DNA of 64,000 nucleotides from Ignavibacteria bacterium (GTDB lineage Bacteria; Bacteroidota; Ignavibacteria; Kapaibacteriales; Kapaibacteriaceae): NCBI GenBank assembly GCA_015709655.1, contig CP054181.1, positions 485,262 to 549,261 of the forward strand, read 5' to 3'. Shown piece by piece: positions 26,523 to 36,637 of this stretch (position 1 is its first letter; each line of letters starts with the position of its first letter). The notes under the pieces were generated by a model. It saw only the letters and a program-made list of their open reading frames with translations, ran no database searches and was not told where the DNA came from. The position numbers and the translations under genes were made by a program.

Positions 26523-28995
26523 CAACAATTCCGTCGGTGGTTACAACCACAACCATGGTTGCCCGTGCTGCCTGGGGCGGCGTAGCAAGATACACGTCGC
26601 CGGCTACCGTGTTCAAGGCTTGCGTGTATAAACACCTGCCACTAAGGTCGTACCACGAACACCGGGCTTCGCGTGGAACTGACGCAGCAACAACAATCCC
26701 GGACTCGCGTGGCCGGACTTCGACCTGCTGATGACGTTTTATGTGTTGTGTCTGGGAAACATCGGTAACAATTGGTTGTAGTTTAAAATCCCAAATTCCC
26801 CTGCCATACGTACCAAAACGGAATATATCAAGTGGTTCGATGTAATCCACGTCCCAGTAGGTTTGGTCTGGCGCTCCCAGCGCAGTAATATCCGTCCATG
26901 TTTCTTCAACCATATCGTAAATAAAAGCTCCGGCATCTGTAGCAGCCGCAAGCCAGCGTCCGTTGGGAGTAATCGTAAGATTTAATACCAGGCATGGTGG
27001 TAAGCCTGCCAGTGGCTGCCAGTCGGTTCCGGAATTTGTACTGTGATATACGGCCGGTCCGTTGTAGCCGCTGCCACCAAGAAACACCTCTGTTGGTGAC
27101 CTCTTACTTACCGCCAGAGCATTTCCGCTAAAGTAATGCCCGGGCAAATTCCTTGGAGATACCGTTGATGTCCAGGATGCTCCTCGATTGGTTGTACGCC
27201 AAAAGTACTCATCCGAGACTGTAACGTATGCATAATTATCATCTGAAGGAGCAAATGTAAGAGCGGTAATCTTCACGTCAGACTTGCCAGCAGCAAAGTC
27301 CTGCGACAATGAATCAATCGTTAGTTTCCCGTCCGTACTTGTGTACACGTAAACCCTAGCCCCTTTCGAACGGGTTCCTCCGCCAAGCCAGCATTGCTCA
27401 GGAGCAGATGGGCCAGAGGCCAATGGTGGTACCCAAAGGTGGCCCTTATGGGGGAAGTTCAGGAACTGAGGTTCCCATCCGTACTCCATATTTGGCAGGT
27501 ACATTACAAATCCGGGGTACACGCAAAAAAGCGCGGTAACGCCGTCAGGACTTACCAGCGATGAGTAGTCGCCTGAAATTGTCTGTTCAAATGGTCGTGG
27601 GCCATCTGAATCTACGGTACTACGCTGAAACCCCTGGTCCTGGGATCCGGCAAGCACTACAGTAACATCATCCCGGCTGGTATAGATGCTATAGTATTGA
27701 CTAACATTAAGTTTATTTAGCGATATGTTTAATACTGAATCAGCGCCGTTGAATGCCTGGTACAGCCCTCCGTCGGTGCCAATAAAGGTTATTGCATCAT
27801 TCTTTGAAAGCTCAAACGACCGCACTTCAGGTATGTCGGCATGAAGTTTATGAGCAGGATTCTGATAGTATTCAGCCCACCCGTTCACCTCACGCCAGGT
27901 TACAAGCGAGGAATCGGCCGAATACGTATTCACTGCGCCAAACAACCACCCACCGTTGGTGAAGTCGTACGTAAAGGACTGCTGGTCAAACGGACGATGA
28001 CGTAAACTCGAGGTATATGAAAAGGTAAGGGGCTGAAGGCTGGCCGTATAGAACATAGTGCTGTCATCATGAACCACGCCGAAACCAAGGCGGTGTTGCG
28101 ACCCTGCAATCAGGACTGACCGTGCACCACCACTCCACGGTGAATTGGTTGTCAGGTTCCGGATCGTCCCATCGGGCTCAACAGCCGACAGTGTGTCACC
28201 GTGCACAAACAGTACATTACGGTGCCGGTCAGACCATACAGCACGTACACCCGAGAACCAGCGGAGTCGTTGAAATGTTTTTGCTGTATCCACACTGCGA
28301 TAGAGTACGCTGTACGATCTCCAGGCAGGTCCGTAGTCCCATTCATACCCCACCGCATAGATTTCCATCCGTCCTCCGCGCACGCAGTACTCCGCTTGCG
28401 AAAAACCACCCCACCGGGTAATGTCGTCCAGGCCTTCCGGCGTTGTCCACCTACCCATTGCAGAGTTCAAAACTCGAACCGTTGGTCCACCCGACACCAC
28501 AACAAGATTTTCAGAATTATCCGGCATGGTAACGTTTTTTATAAGAACAGGATCTGCGATTTTGCGGTCATCGGTTAAGCACTTCCAGTTTGCCGAATCC
28601 TTATGGCCAACCCACACCGTGCCACCAGCACCAGCAACCCAAACCCGTTTGGTAGAGTGGTCGTACTCAACGGCAACCACCCTGCCTGCCTGATTAACAC
28701 TTCCAACCTCGGTCCACGTACCCGACACCGTCGTTGTTATCTCCTGTACCCCGGGCTCCTTACGTGAAAGCCTCTCATACCGCGCGTTGCGAACAGCGTT
28801 GTTCACCACACGCCAGTTATAGCCTTGGGGCACATTATGCAAATTCTCGAAATACATCTCTGCAGCTTTTCGGTGTGTTGCACCTTCCATTTGATTAGGT
28901 GCCAAAGAAGTCTGCGAGTATGCTGCTGCTGTTACAAAGCAAAAAAATAAGAAAAGCATATCCGTCAACAGTCTTGAATAAATACGAGTTAACAT
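26485..28995 (-). CDS. Large secreted sortilin-like propeller protein, probable T9SS cargo
   Basis: An 836-residue protein with a signal peptide (LFLFFCFVTAAAYSQ). Several BNR units are visible (TTNRGASWTSTV, STNSGTDWQPL, SVDTAKTFQRL), with propeller strands between. The last ~85 residues (EVRPRESGIVVAAS...CSWYDLSGRCLYTQ...VVTTDGIVATSVLG) look like a divergent type IX sorting domain. It is expected outside the cell or on its surface. The 3' end runs 38 bp into the 3' end of rnr, a convergent overlap that leaves no room for a conventional terminator between them. Confidence 0.78.
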   Translation of the reverse strand: MLTRIYSRLLTDMLFLFFCFVTAAAYSQTSLAPNQMEGATHRKAAEMYFENLHNVPQGYNWRVVNNAVRNARYERLSRKEPGVQEITTTVSGTWTEVGSVNQAGRVVAVEYDHSTKRVWVAGAGGTVWVGHKDSANWKCLTDDRKIADPVLIKNVTMPDNSENLVVVSGGPTVRVLNSAMGRWTTPEGLDDITRWGGFSQAEYCVRGGRMEIYAVGYEWDYGPAWRSYSVLYRSVDTAKTFQRLRWFSGVRAVWSDRHRNVLFVHGDTLSAVEPDGTIRNLTTNSPWSGGARSVLIAGSQHRLGFGVVHDDSTMFYTASLQPLTFSYTSSLRHRPFDQQSFTYDFTNGGWLFGAVNTYSADSSLVTWREVNGWAEYYQNPAHKLHADIPEVRSFELSKNDAITFIGTDGGLYQAFNGADSVLNISLNKLNVSQYYSIYTSRDDVTVVLAGSQDQGFQRSTVDSDGPRPFEQTISGDYSSLVSPDGVTALFCVYPGFVMYLPNMEYGWEPQFLNFPHKGHLWVPPLASGPSAPEQCWLGGGTRSKGARVYVYTSTDGKLTIDSLSQDFAAGKSDVKITALTFAPSDDNYAYVTVSDEYFWRTTNRGASWTSTVSPRNLPGHYFSGNALAVSKRSPTEVFLGGSGYNGPAVYHSTNSGTDWQPLAGLPPCLVLNLTITPNGRWLAAATDAGAFIYDMVEETWTDITALGAPDQTYWDVDYIEPLDIFRFGTYGRGIWDFKLQPIVTDVSQTQHIKRHQQVEVRPRESGIVVAASVPREARCSWYDLSGRCLYTQALNTVAGDVYLATPPQAARATMVVVVTTDGIVATSVLGLQPQGR

Positions 28996-29052
28996 TGCTC
29001 AATGTACGACTACAGCGGCAAGCAAATCGTAGGCACCCACAGTCTATACAGC

Positions 29053-29600
29053 CCAGATTCTACCATACAGACCGGCGACTCACAGGGATTTTGATGGTGG
29101 TTCGTAGGGTTTGAAACCTGCCCTTACGGGTTCGTATGATTTACGGTGGGTCTAAAACGTGCGGGCGACTACATGGGGTCGCCCATACACGGTTTCTCGT
29201 CCACCATACAGGTTAACACAACCCGCCTGCGCAACCGAACCACACTATAAATACCGAACGGGCGGACTACGGCCCTCCGGGCCCCACCCCCACCTCCACC
29301 ACCATCGTGCATCACCACCTACCACTACAGCTCGGCTGGTCGGTTGCGTTGCACAGCCTACGTAAACTACCTTAGGAATTCCGGAGCAATTGCTTTCAGG
29401 TATAGTGGGAGAATAACGGGATAGCGTGACTCCGGCCCCACCCCCCAACCCCCTCCCCAAACCCCTACGGGTTTTAGGGAGAGGGAGCCAGATTCATACA
29501 TGTTTTGGTAAACAGGATGTAAAGGCGGGACGGGTTCCCGCCTCGGTTGATTGGGTTTAATTTTTTTACGGTTCATGGAGACAGCCACTACGTATAACGC
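29053..29600. repeat. Intergenic hairpin-repeat region, degenerate relative of the 52.3-53.5 kb repeat
   Basis: The gene-free space between the secreted protein and the TonB receptor holds imperfect copies of repeat modules seen at 52.3-53.5 kb. One is a GGGCGAC...GTCGCCC hairpin (29163-29184). Another is the C-rich stem-loop beginning at about 29434 and ending at the GAGCCAGATT boundary near 29492. A third hairpin is GGCGGGA...TCCCGCC (29524-29542). No open frame here has coding features. Such hairpin modules are typical of dispersed non-autonomous repeats. Confidence 0.6.
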
Positions 29601-29653
29601 CCCCCGCCCCCCATTCCTTAGATTTGCTTTTTTCAGAAACCATAGCCCCCTTC

Positions 29654-31552
29654 ATGCTTACAATCCTGCTTGCTTCCATGCTGTTGATTGATTCTGTTTT
29701 GGTTCAGCCGGTAACGGTGACAGCTACCCGACTGCCTACCGAAGCATACCGGACCGGACGGAGCATTTCGGTTCTGACAGCTGACGATATCAATGCACTG
29801 CCGGTTCAGAGTGTGGACGAATTGCTGCGTTTTATTCCCGGTATCGAAATTCAGTCTCGGGGCCCGCTCGGTACACAGTCTGACATTTCGATTCGCGGCA
29901 GTACGTTTAACCAGGTGCTGGTAATGGTTGACGGGATGCGGGTGAACGACCCGCTTACAGGTCACTACAGTGCATACCTGCCGGTAAGTCTGGCCGAGGT
30001 CCATCACATCGAGGTGTTGCGGGGTCCGGCCGCTGCATTGTACGGTGTTGATGCTGTAGGCGGGGTTATTAACATCGTAACGCATACGTTCGCACCCGAA
30101 CAGAGCAGGATGGACACAACACGTGTTATGGCTGGTATCGGAGCCGGTGAACACGGATTGTTCCACGGCGATGCGGGAGTGCTGCACATTCAGGGCAACA
30201 GCCTGGTTAGTGGTGGACTTCAAACCAATACCAGCACGGGGTTCAAAGTCACCTCAACGGATAACAACGGTGACTTCACCATGCAGACGGCATCGGCATC
30301 CGTCAGGAATTCGATTGCTGACAACTGGGAGGCTGCGATACGCCTTGGCACCGATGCCCGCGATTTCGATGCTCAGCATTATTATTCTGCCAGTACGCAA
30401 GACCAGAGCCGGGAAACAGTAACATCACTGTGGCTTCAGACAATGCTACAACATTCCGGCAGTAGCTCAAATACACGGTTTGATGTATCATACAAACGAC
30501 TAACTGACAGATTCCAATTTAATCCAACATTCAGCAGTACCAATCTTCATACCACTCAAATGGTAAACTTTCTTGTTAACTCTGCACAAGAGGTTACAAA
30601 TGCTATTACTTTGGGGTGGGGGTTGCAAGCAGACTACCGTGACATTAAAAGTACCGACCGCGGTAACCATAGCGCTGTTCACGGCGGAGTGTACGCAACT
30701 GCACAGCTACACATTAACAACCTGGTTGCCAATGGCAGTATTCGGACAGATGCTGACGAAAACTATGGTCTGGAGCTTACACCACAACTGAGTGCGTCGT
30801 ACTCATTCGGCAGTATATCGCTGCGGTCATCCATTGCACGGGGAGTGCGGGGAGCCGATTTTACCGAGCGTTATGTAAGCCATAATCTGCCGGGAATACT
30901 CACCCCGAACAGGAACTATGGAAATCCCGATCTTGATGCTGAATCATCGTGGACGTGGGATGCCGGATTTGACTGGTATGCCGCCGCTTGGATGCACTAT
31001 CACGTGTCAGTCTTCCGCAGGACGTCATCTAACCTGATTGATTATATTTTAGTAAACAGTAATACTATCGAACATCGCAACAAGCTGGCACCAGACACGA
31101 CCTACTTGTATCCCGAAAACCTTGCGGCGGTAACCATTTCCGGGCTGGAAGGTGAAGTTGCAGGTCTTGTAGTTGTTGGCGGAGGTTTAACAGCCGACTA
31201 TTCTGTGGGACTACGGCTTTCCGACACAAAGGCTGTGGACGGTATCATAAGCAAGTACCTGTCAACTGCCTCCCCTGTTGTGGGGTCAGCTATAGTGAAC
31301 CTGAAAGTAGCCGGTACCACACTTAGCCTGCAGACTCTGTACAAGAAACATAGCGACGAATTTATGAGCACGTTGTATCCAAAGAGTCCAACAGAGTACA
31401 CCATAGCCAACGCGAGCCTGCGGTACCGATTATCACCGGCAGCTGAATGTTTTGTTCTGGCCACGAATATGTTTAACACACCATACGAAGACATACCTGG
31501 CGTGGAAATGCCAGCCCGATGGATTTCGGGAGGAATAAAAGTTGCTTACTAA
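29654..31552 (+). CDS. TonB-dependent outer-membrane receptor (BtuB/FepA-like)
   Basis: A 632-residue protein. The start at ATG 29654 gives a short signal peptide (MLTILLASMLLIDSVL); an in-frame TTG at 29624 is less likely. The plug domain follows: VTVTATRLPTEAYRTGRSISVLTADDINALP, IPGIEIQSRGPLGTQSDISIRGS, VDGMRVNDP and VLRGPAAALYGVDAVGGVINIVT. The rest is a 22-strand barrel. It imports a scarce nutrient (cobalamin, siderophore or metal chelate) with energy from TonB. No partner transport genes are adjacent, so the substrate is unknown. Confidence 0.92.
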   Translation: MLTILLASMLLIDSVLVQPVTVTATRLPTEAYRTGRSISVLTADDINALPVQSVDELLRFIPGIEIQSRGPLGTQSDISIRGSTFNQVLVMVDGMRVNDPLTGHYSAYLPVSLAEVHHIEVLRGPAAALYGVDAVGGVINIVTHTFAPEQSRMDTTRVMAGIGAGEHGLFHGDAGVLHIQGNSLVSGGLQTNTSTGFKVTSTDNNGDFTMQTASASVRNSIADNWEAAIRLGTDARDFDAQHYYSASTQDQSRETVTSLWLQTMLQHSGSSSNTRFDVSYKRLTDRFQFNPTFSSTNLHTTQMVNFLVNSAQEVTNAITLGWGLQADYRDIKSTDRGNHSAVHGGVYATAQLHINNLVANGSIRTDADENYGLELTPQLSASYSFGSISLRSSIARGVRGADFTERYVSHNLPGILTPNRNYGNPDLDAESSWTWDAGFDWYAAAWMHYHVSVFRRTSSNLIDYILVNSNTIEHRNKLAPDTTYLYPENLAAVTISGLEGEVAGLVVVGGGLTADYSVGLRLSDTKAVDGIISKYLSTASPVVGSAIVNLKVAGTTLSLQTLYKKHSDEFMSTLYPKSPTEYTIANASLRYRLSPAAECFVLATNMFNTPYEDIPGVEMPARWISGGIKVAY

Positions 31553-31566
31553 ATGGAATAGCCAGG

Positions 31567-32508
31567 TTACATGCTATCAGGTGTGGAAAGCTGTGCCATT
31601 GACTGATGGTCGATCCGTACGGCATTTAAAAACCGTTTGTTGTAGTACGTACTCTCCAGCGAACTAATTGTAACGCCATACCTGCTCGAGGCATGAGCAA
31701 ACAAATTATCGCCAAGGTAGATACCAACATGGCTTACCCGTACCCTGCGCCGTGTGTTAAAGAATACCAGGTCGCCAAACTTCATCTTGCTTCTGTCGCG
31801 AATTGGCATACCCACGGTGCTTTGCGACGCTGCAGTTCTTGGAAGCTCGATGCCGGCAGTTTTTTCGTACACCAGGCGAACGAACGCACTACAGTCAATT
31901 CCCTGGCGGTTAGTGCCGCCAAAGTGATACCGCGTACCCAGCCAGTCCATGATAACATTTACAATTTTCTGCTTTTCAACGCCTGCATCCGTCATCTCAT
32001 GCGAATCGCCGTCCACGTAGCTCAACCACAGTGTTTTCAGCTGTTCCAGCTCGATTGTTACGTCGTCTTCAGCTTCAAGTTCAAGCAGTTCCTGTGCGTG
32101 ATCGGCTTCATCTTCAGGCGATAGGATCTCAACATCAGCATCGCCATCTGTGTCTTCCGAATCACTCTGAATTGCAGCATGAACACCAGCAATTACTGTC
32201 GTTGAATCCACATATTTAAGTCCTGCCATTTTACAAAGTTGCGGACTCTGGGTGCGGAGCAGGTCAATAGCCTGACTCTTCCCCTTTACGGGATTACATG
32301 CAGATGTGCTGGCCCGACGTCGTTTAGATTTTGAGCGTTTCCGTTTGGATTTGGAGCTCACTCTGTGACTGCGACCTGATGTGTTCTTTTTCACGCTCGC
32401 TGTTTTCGATCTCACTGCGCTTACTGCGTCGGTGGGGCCGAGGACGGTGAGAGTGAACACGGTCAGGAGTATGGTACAAAGTGTGGTGAAAATTCTGTTC
32501 TTAAGCAT
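31567..32508 (-). CDS. NlpC/P60-family peptidoglycan endopeptidase
   Basis: An exported 313-residue protein (ATG 32508; an upstream TTG would add two residues). After the signal peptide comes a Lys/Arg/Ser-rich stretch (about 36-68), likely to contact the cell wall or DNA-like polyanions. An acidic linker (about 117-160) follows, then an NlpC/P60 domain. The catalytic residues are C208 in GIDCSAFV, H262 in VSHVGIYLG and H274 in LFAHAS (numbered from the longer form). It cleaves D-Glu-diamino acid bonds in peptidoglycan stem peptides. The basic/acidic tandem is unusual. Confidence 0.9.
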   Translation of the reverse strand: MLKNRIFTTLCTILLTVFTLTVLGPTDAVSAVRSKTASVKKNTSGRSHRVSSKSKRKRSKSKRRRASTSACNPVKGKSQAIDLLRTQSPQLCKMAGLKYVDSTTVIAGVHAAIQSDSEDTDGDADVEILSPEDEADHAQELLELEAEDDVTIELEQLKTLWLSYVDGDSHEMTDAGVEKQKIVNVIMDWLGTRYHFGGTNRQGIDCSAFVRLVYEKTAGIELPRTAASQSTVGMPIRDRSKMKFGDLVFFNTRRRVRVSHVGIYLGDNLFAHASSRYGVTISSLESTYYNKRFLNAVRIDHQSMAQLSTPDSM

Positions 32509-32536
32509 AGGCAATATTGTGTTACTGATGAAAAGA

Positions 32537-34255
32537 TTAAGAAGGTAAGGAGCTGCTGCTCTTTACAACATGTTCCAGCTGAAGTCGGCCTGTACCGTCA
32601 ACAGTCAGTCCATGAATATTAGGCTGCGCCATTCGAATGATAACATCATGGTAGAGAAAAATCCATGGTGCCTCATCAACGATATACGTCTGCATTTGCG
32701 CATACAACGCAGAACGTTCTGCACGAGAGTATCCCGGCTTTAGTGCCTCCTGGTACAGGGAATCAAGCAATCGGTGCACCAGGTGAGTTGTATTTGGTCC
32801 CGCAGGCGACTGATTGGAACTAATAAACAACGCCATAAAGTTTTCTGCATCCGGATAATCGGCAATCCACGAGGTACGCCACAATTCAAGTTCACCGGCG
32901 CGTACCTGTGAAAGATGCTGTGGGAAGTCAACTTGTCGGAGTTCAACTGAAACACCAATTTCCTTCCACTGTTCCTGAATTGCCTCGGCTACACTGGCGG
33001 TTCGCGGATTATTTCCAAGCTGAAGAACCAGTGTGGGAAGCCCCTTACCATTTGGATATCCGGCTTTTGCGAGTAATCTGCGCGCCTCGTCCGGATTGTA
33101 ATTGTATCCGGGTACGGTGCTGTCATATCCTGGTAGTGATGGTGGCAGCAGACCATGGCGGGCAGGAATACCCTTCCCGTGCAGCACGTACGCCACGATC
33201 CGGTGACGGTCGATGGCATAATTCAGTGCCTGCCGTAGCCATTTATTCGTTGCAAGGGGGCTATGGCGTGCGCCGGGTTTCGTAGTATCGAGCAGAACAC
33301 CATAATATTCAACGCTCAGTGCAGGTGACCGGAAAATTTGAAAATCCGAATACCTAGGTTGCAGCTTCCCGTTTGCATCGTAAATCGTTGGTGCGATTGA
33401 TGCATCAACCGACGTTACCATATCGTACCCGCCGTGCATAAACTCCAGAAACTCGCTCTTGGTATCACGAAGGAACGTAATCGTAACTCCGTCAAGCAAC
33501 GGGAGCCGATCCCCCTTCCCATCCACTTTGAAGTAATTGGGATTTCTCTGTAACTGCAGAGCTACGTCCGGAACCCATTGTTTAAACATAAACGGTCCGG
33601 TTCCAACGGGGTGCTGTCCGAAGTCATCGCCATAAAAGCTTACTGCTTCATGCGGCACGATGTATCCGTACGGCATTGTAAGCAATGCCAGGAACGGTGC
33701 AAACGGTGCCGAGAGAGTAAACACGACCGTGGTGTCGTCAGGTGCGGCTACGCTTGTAATCCGGTCACGATACACCCACGCGCCGGTGCTTTTTGCGCTT
33801 CCATCGTATATGCGTTTGATACTGAAAACAACATCATGTGCAGTAACTGTTCTGGCGCCTTCGGGGTACCCTGCCGCGATAAAGCAGGTGTCGGTATGAA
33901 ACCAGACATCGGGCCGGAGGTGAAATGTCAGCCGTGTACCACCAAGGCTGATCTCCCAGCTCGAAGCAATGCAGGGAGCAATGTTCAGTGAACTGTCAAG
34001 TTCAACCAAACCATTGTACAGGTGACCTGTAGCCCACACTGCCGACTGGTAGGATGCCAATGCCGGATCAAGACTCGCAATACCATCCGGTTCATTGTAG
34101 CGGAAATACGTTGTAAACTCATCCTGAATCGAAGTGCGATTGCAGGATGATAGAATGAGCATGAAGCCAAAAAACACATAAGGTGTCAGGGCTTCATTTT
34201 TTATGAGAGAATGAGCAATTGCCAAAGAACTCCGCACCAGCGTCGCCACGGACAT
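32537..34255 (-). CDS. ABC-transporter substrate-binding lipoprotein, family 5 (peptide/nickel type)
   Basis: A 572-residue lipoprotein (ATG 34255; a TTG nine codons earlier is possible) with lipobox LSSC. It has the family-5 layout: FRYNEPDGIASLDPALA near the N-terminus, LTFHLRPDVWFHTD, TAHDVVFSIKRIYD, HPVGTGPFMFKQW, a central LRQALNYAIDRHRIV and YNPDEARRLLAKAGYPNGKGLP. It captures oligopeptides or similar solutes for an ABC importer or may take part in signalling. No permease or ATPase genes are nearby, so it is an orphan binding protein in this window. Confidence 0.92.
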   Translation of the reverse strand: MSVATLVRSSLAIAHSLIKNEALTPYVFFGFMLILSSCNRTSIQDEFTTYFRYNEPDGIASLDPALASYQSAVWATGHLYNGLVELDSSLNIAPCIASSWEISLGGTRLTFHLRPDVWFHTDTCFIAAGYPEGARTVTAHDVVFSIKRIYDGSAKSTGAWVYRDRITSVAAPDDTTVVFTLSAPFAPFLALLTMPYGYIVPHEAVSFYGDDFGQHPVGTGPFMFKQWVPDVALQLQRNPNYFKVDGKGDRLPLLDGVTITFLRDTKSEFLEFMHGGYDMVTSVDASIAPTIYDANGKLQPRYSDFQIFRSPALSVEYYGVLLDTTKPGARHSPLATNKWLRQALNYAIDRHRIVAYVLHGKGIPARHGLLPPSLPGYDSTVPGYNYNPDEARRLLAKAGYPNGKGLPTLVLQLGNNPRTASVAEAIQEQWKEIGVSVELRQVDFPQHLSQVRAGELELWRTSWIADYPDAENFMALFISSNQSPAGPNTTHLVHRLLDSLYQEALKPGYSRAERSALYAQMQTYIVDEAPWIFLYHDVIIRMAQPNIHGLTVDGTGRLQLEHVVKSSSSLPS

Positions 34256-34470
34256 ACCATATAAACGCACAGTGCCTTTCAAACCGCTGCAAAACTCGGA
34301 ATGAAAGCGGAAAGCGGCAATTAATTTTTGCTCACAGTAATGTCATGTGGGGATATGGCACCGCCATTTTGACAGTTCTCATGAGGTCTACGGTTGGTAT
34401 TCGCAACTTTTCCGGTAACATCACCCTTTTCGTGTAAACTCTGCTTAGGCTGCGCTGCTGGGAGCGTAGA

Positions 34471-35634
34471 TTACTTCCTGTAATTCGGTATTATTTCTTC
34501 TTTCAAATACTTGTAAATATTCTTTCCCTTGGGGATGGGAACAAGATGCTGGTTAACAATATACTTTTCATCGTATATCCGGTCATCTTCATCCATACCC
34601 CTGTCTTTTTCAGTTGCATTGATTAACAGGGCAGAGTTACCATCAGCGATTGACAGTATTTTTTCTCGATCAATTTCAGTAACAACTTCATCCGGAATAC
34701 TACCATCATAATTATGTACTGTACAATACATCGTATCGTACTTATTAATTAATCCGTCATCAACAGAAGAATTAAACGAGCAGCCATCGCATTGATAGTT
34801 ACTCTTAGTTAGCATTCCACTAAGCTCATCAACGTAGTTTGATGAAAAAAGGCTGGTGGCATGCCCGAACAGCGACTGGATTTTCGATAACCTGAGTTCA
34901 TAATCCGGACTCTCATGTTTTTGGTCACCAATCCACACAAACTTCCTGGGCCCATCGTGCCGTGCGTCAGGCTCTTCTAACAGATATATTGCTCTTTGTA
35001 TAGATTCCGGCTGAAACTTGTCGATAAGAATGAACGCCAACAGCTCATCATCCGGTGTTTCCTCGCTGCCTTCTCCCTCATCTTCTTCTAAATAATAATC
35101 ATAATCTCTCATCTTTTTAATTTCTTTTACTTTCTCCACAGAAAACAAATCAACGCTATTCAGTGCAACTGAGCTAATCACGATATCATTATCTGCGTAG
35201 GTGCAGTAATATGCCAAGCCAACGGTTTTCTCTTGCGGACCAGATATAGTTTCTGCTGTGCCAATAGCATCGAAGTATGATATCACCAGGGTGTCACCCT
35301 TGAACCTCTGAGTAGGTAACATTTGTGGTGATAGGCAAGAGTATTTTTCCACAACTGTTTTATAATTATCACCATCGCTTACCAGTATTACAAGGCCGCC
35401 ACGATTTCCGTCAATCGTATCACCTCCAATACTATAAAACACAAGATTCGTGTCATACTGCACTATCATTAAAGAATAATCAACCTTACCATCTCTGTTA
35501 AGGTCACCTCTTGATACATTTTCTAAAGTGTACCCGGATGGTACGTACCTGAGTAAATCAGCCACAGATAAATCACTACCATACACTGTTGTACCCATGA
35601 ATGCAAACAGGGTAAGAATGTAACCTACTTTCAT
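34471..35634 (-). CDS. Secreted hypothetical protein, paralogue 1 of a GDLNxDG family
   Basis: A 387-residue exported protein. ATG 35634 (MKVGYILTLFAFMGTTVYG) is chosen over an upstream in-frame start because it places the signal peptide at the N-terminus. The mature start, VPSGYTLENVSRGDLNRDGKVDYSLMIVQ, contains a D-x-D/N-x-D-G calcium-loop-like motif shared with the next two genes. A long acidic region (YYLEEDEGEGSEETPDDE) and a four-Cys segment (CDGCSF) follow. No known domain was recognised beyond the loop motif. It is the last gene of a seven-gene minus-strand run. Confidence 0.75.
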   Translation of the reverse strand: MKVGYILTLFAFMGTTVYGSDLSVADLLRYVPSGYTLENVSRGDLNRDGKVDYSLMIVQYDTNLVFYSIGGDTIDGNRGGLVILVSDGDNYKTVVEKYSCLSPQMLPTQRFKGDTLVISYFDAIGTAETISGPQEKTVGLAYYCTYADNDIVISSVALNSVDLFSVEKVKEIKKMRDYDYYLEEDEGEGSEETPDDELLAFILIDKFQPESIQRAIYLLEEPDARHDGPRKFVWIGDQKHESPDYELRLSKIQSLFGHATSLFSSNYVDELSGMLTKSNYQCDGCSFNSSVDDGLINKYDTMYCTVHNYDGSIPDEVVTEIDREKILSIADGNSALLINATEKDRGMDEDDRIYDEKYIVNQHLVPIPKGKNIYKYLKEEIIPNYRK

Positions 35635-35680
35635 TTTTAAGCCTTTGATATGAAGAAAATACAAGGGGTGAAGCACAAGC

Positions 35681-36574
35681 CTATTTGTCAATACTGAAAT
35701 CGCTGAAATTGTCAATCTCGCTGTACCTTATTAACGGATAATTCACTTTTTCAACACGATTTTCTATGTTGCCTTCTGTAAGCGTTCTTACCAACTCCTT
35801 GAAAGGACTGTAACCATAGCTTCTCCCAGGACTGGAGAATGAATTCCGATGGATGTTATAATACTTTAGACCTTTTAAAACTGAGATAACTGGGCTTTCA
35901 CTTTCATTCCAGGATGGTTTCACGGCCTCAAGTGTCATATCCCATTGACCGATTTCCTGATTGTACAGTAAACAGCAAAAAACAAGTTTATCGTACTGTC
36001 TTCTTACCACTAGTCGACCATCATAGATGTAAAACTCACACTTGACATCAGTTCCAAGCCTATAATTCTGGTCCGAACCTTCGTCTTCCATCAATAGTTG
36101 TACATAACTACGTGTAATATTCTTCTTTTTCGAGACAACATGGAAACCTTGCTTCTCCTGAACCAGAATCATAACGTATTCATCATTACAATTAATTTGA
36201 TATGCTTCGTCAGCACCACCATCCCAATATCGACCTGTTAAAATTCCGAATCCTCCAAGGTCGTCTATCATTTTAGTATCATTTTTTCTATTCTTGGTAG
36301 CACATAGGATAAATTTATCAGTATAACCATAAATCGATCCGTCGTCCCGCGGACTTAAAAGCAGAAAAGACAGTATCTTCTTCTTATCTTTTTCCCGTAT
36401 CACCAACACGCAGTCGTCAACACCGTCACCGGTAAGATCGCCATACTCTTCCTGAAGTATTTCATATCCTTTGGGCACGAAGGCTTTAGGATTTTTGTTG
36501 TATACGGGCTGTTGGGCGTGGGCGGATGTTGCCGCAAGACAGGCTACCGTAAGAGTGAGTACCAGGGTCCTCAT
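35681..36574 (-). CDS. Secreted hypothetical protein, paralogue 2 of the GDLNxDG family
   Basis: A 297-residue exported protein. ATG 36574 is chosen because GGAG lies 6 bp upstream; the signal peptide is MRTLVLTLTVACLAATSAHAQ. Mature residues VPKGYEILQEEYGDLTGDGVDDCVLVIRE match the start of both neighbouring paralogues. The remainder has predicted beta strands but no recognised domain. A duplicated origin of the three genes is clear from the shared first 30 mature residues, while their C-terminal parts have diverged. Confidence 0.75.
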   Translation of the reverse strand: MRTLVLTLTVACLAATSAHAQQPVYNKNPKAFVPKGYEILQEEYGDLTGDGVDDCVLVIREKDKKKILSFLLLSPRDDGSIYGYTDKFILCATKNRKNDTKMIDDLGGFGILTGRYWDGGADEAYQINCNDEYVMILVQEKQGFHVVSKKKNITRSYVQLLMEDEGSDQNYRLGTDVKCEFYIYDGRLVVRRQYDKLVFCCLLYNQEIGQWDMTLEAVKPSWNESESPVISVLKGLKYYNIHRNSFSSPGRSYGYSPFKELVRTLTEGNIENRVEKVNYPLIRYSEIDNFSDFSIDK

Positions 36575-36637
36575 AAAAATCTCCAAAGTTCTACTTTTTG
36601 CAATTAGGGCGATATTAATTTCAGACTAGGAACTCTC

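Noticed and set aside
29434-29490. Rho-independent terminator in the C-rich hairpins
   Set aside because: The stem-loop is strong but has no T tract on either side and recurs as a repeat module, so repeat identity is the better explanation.
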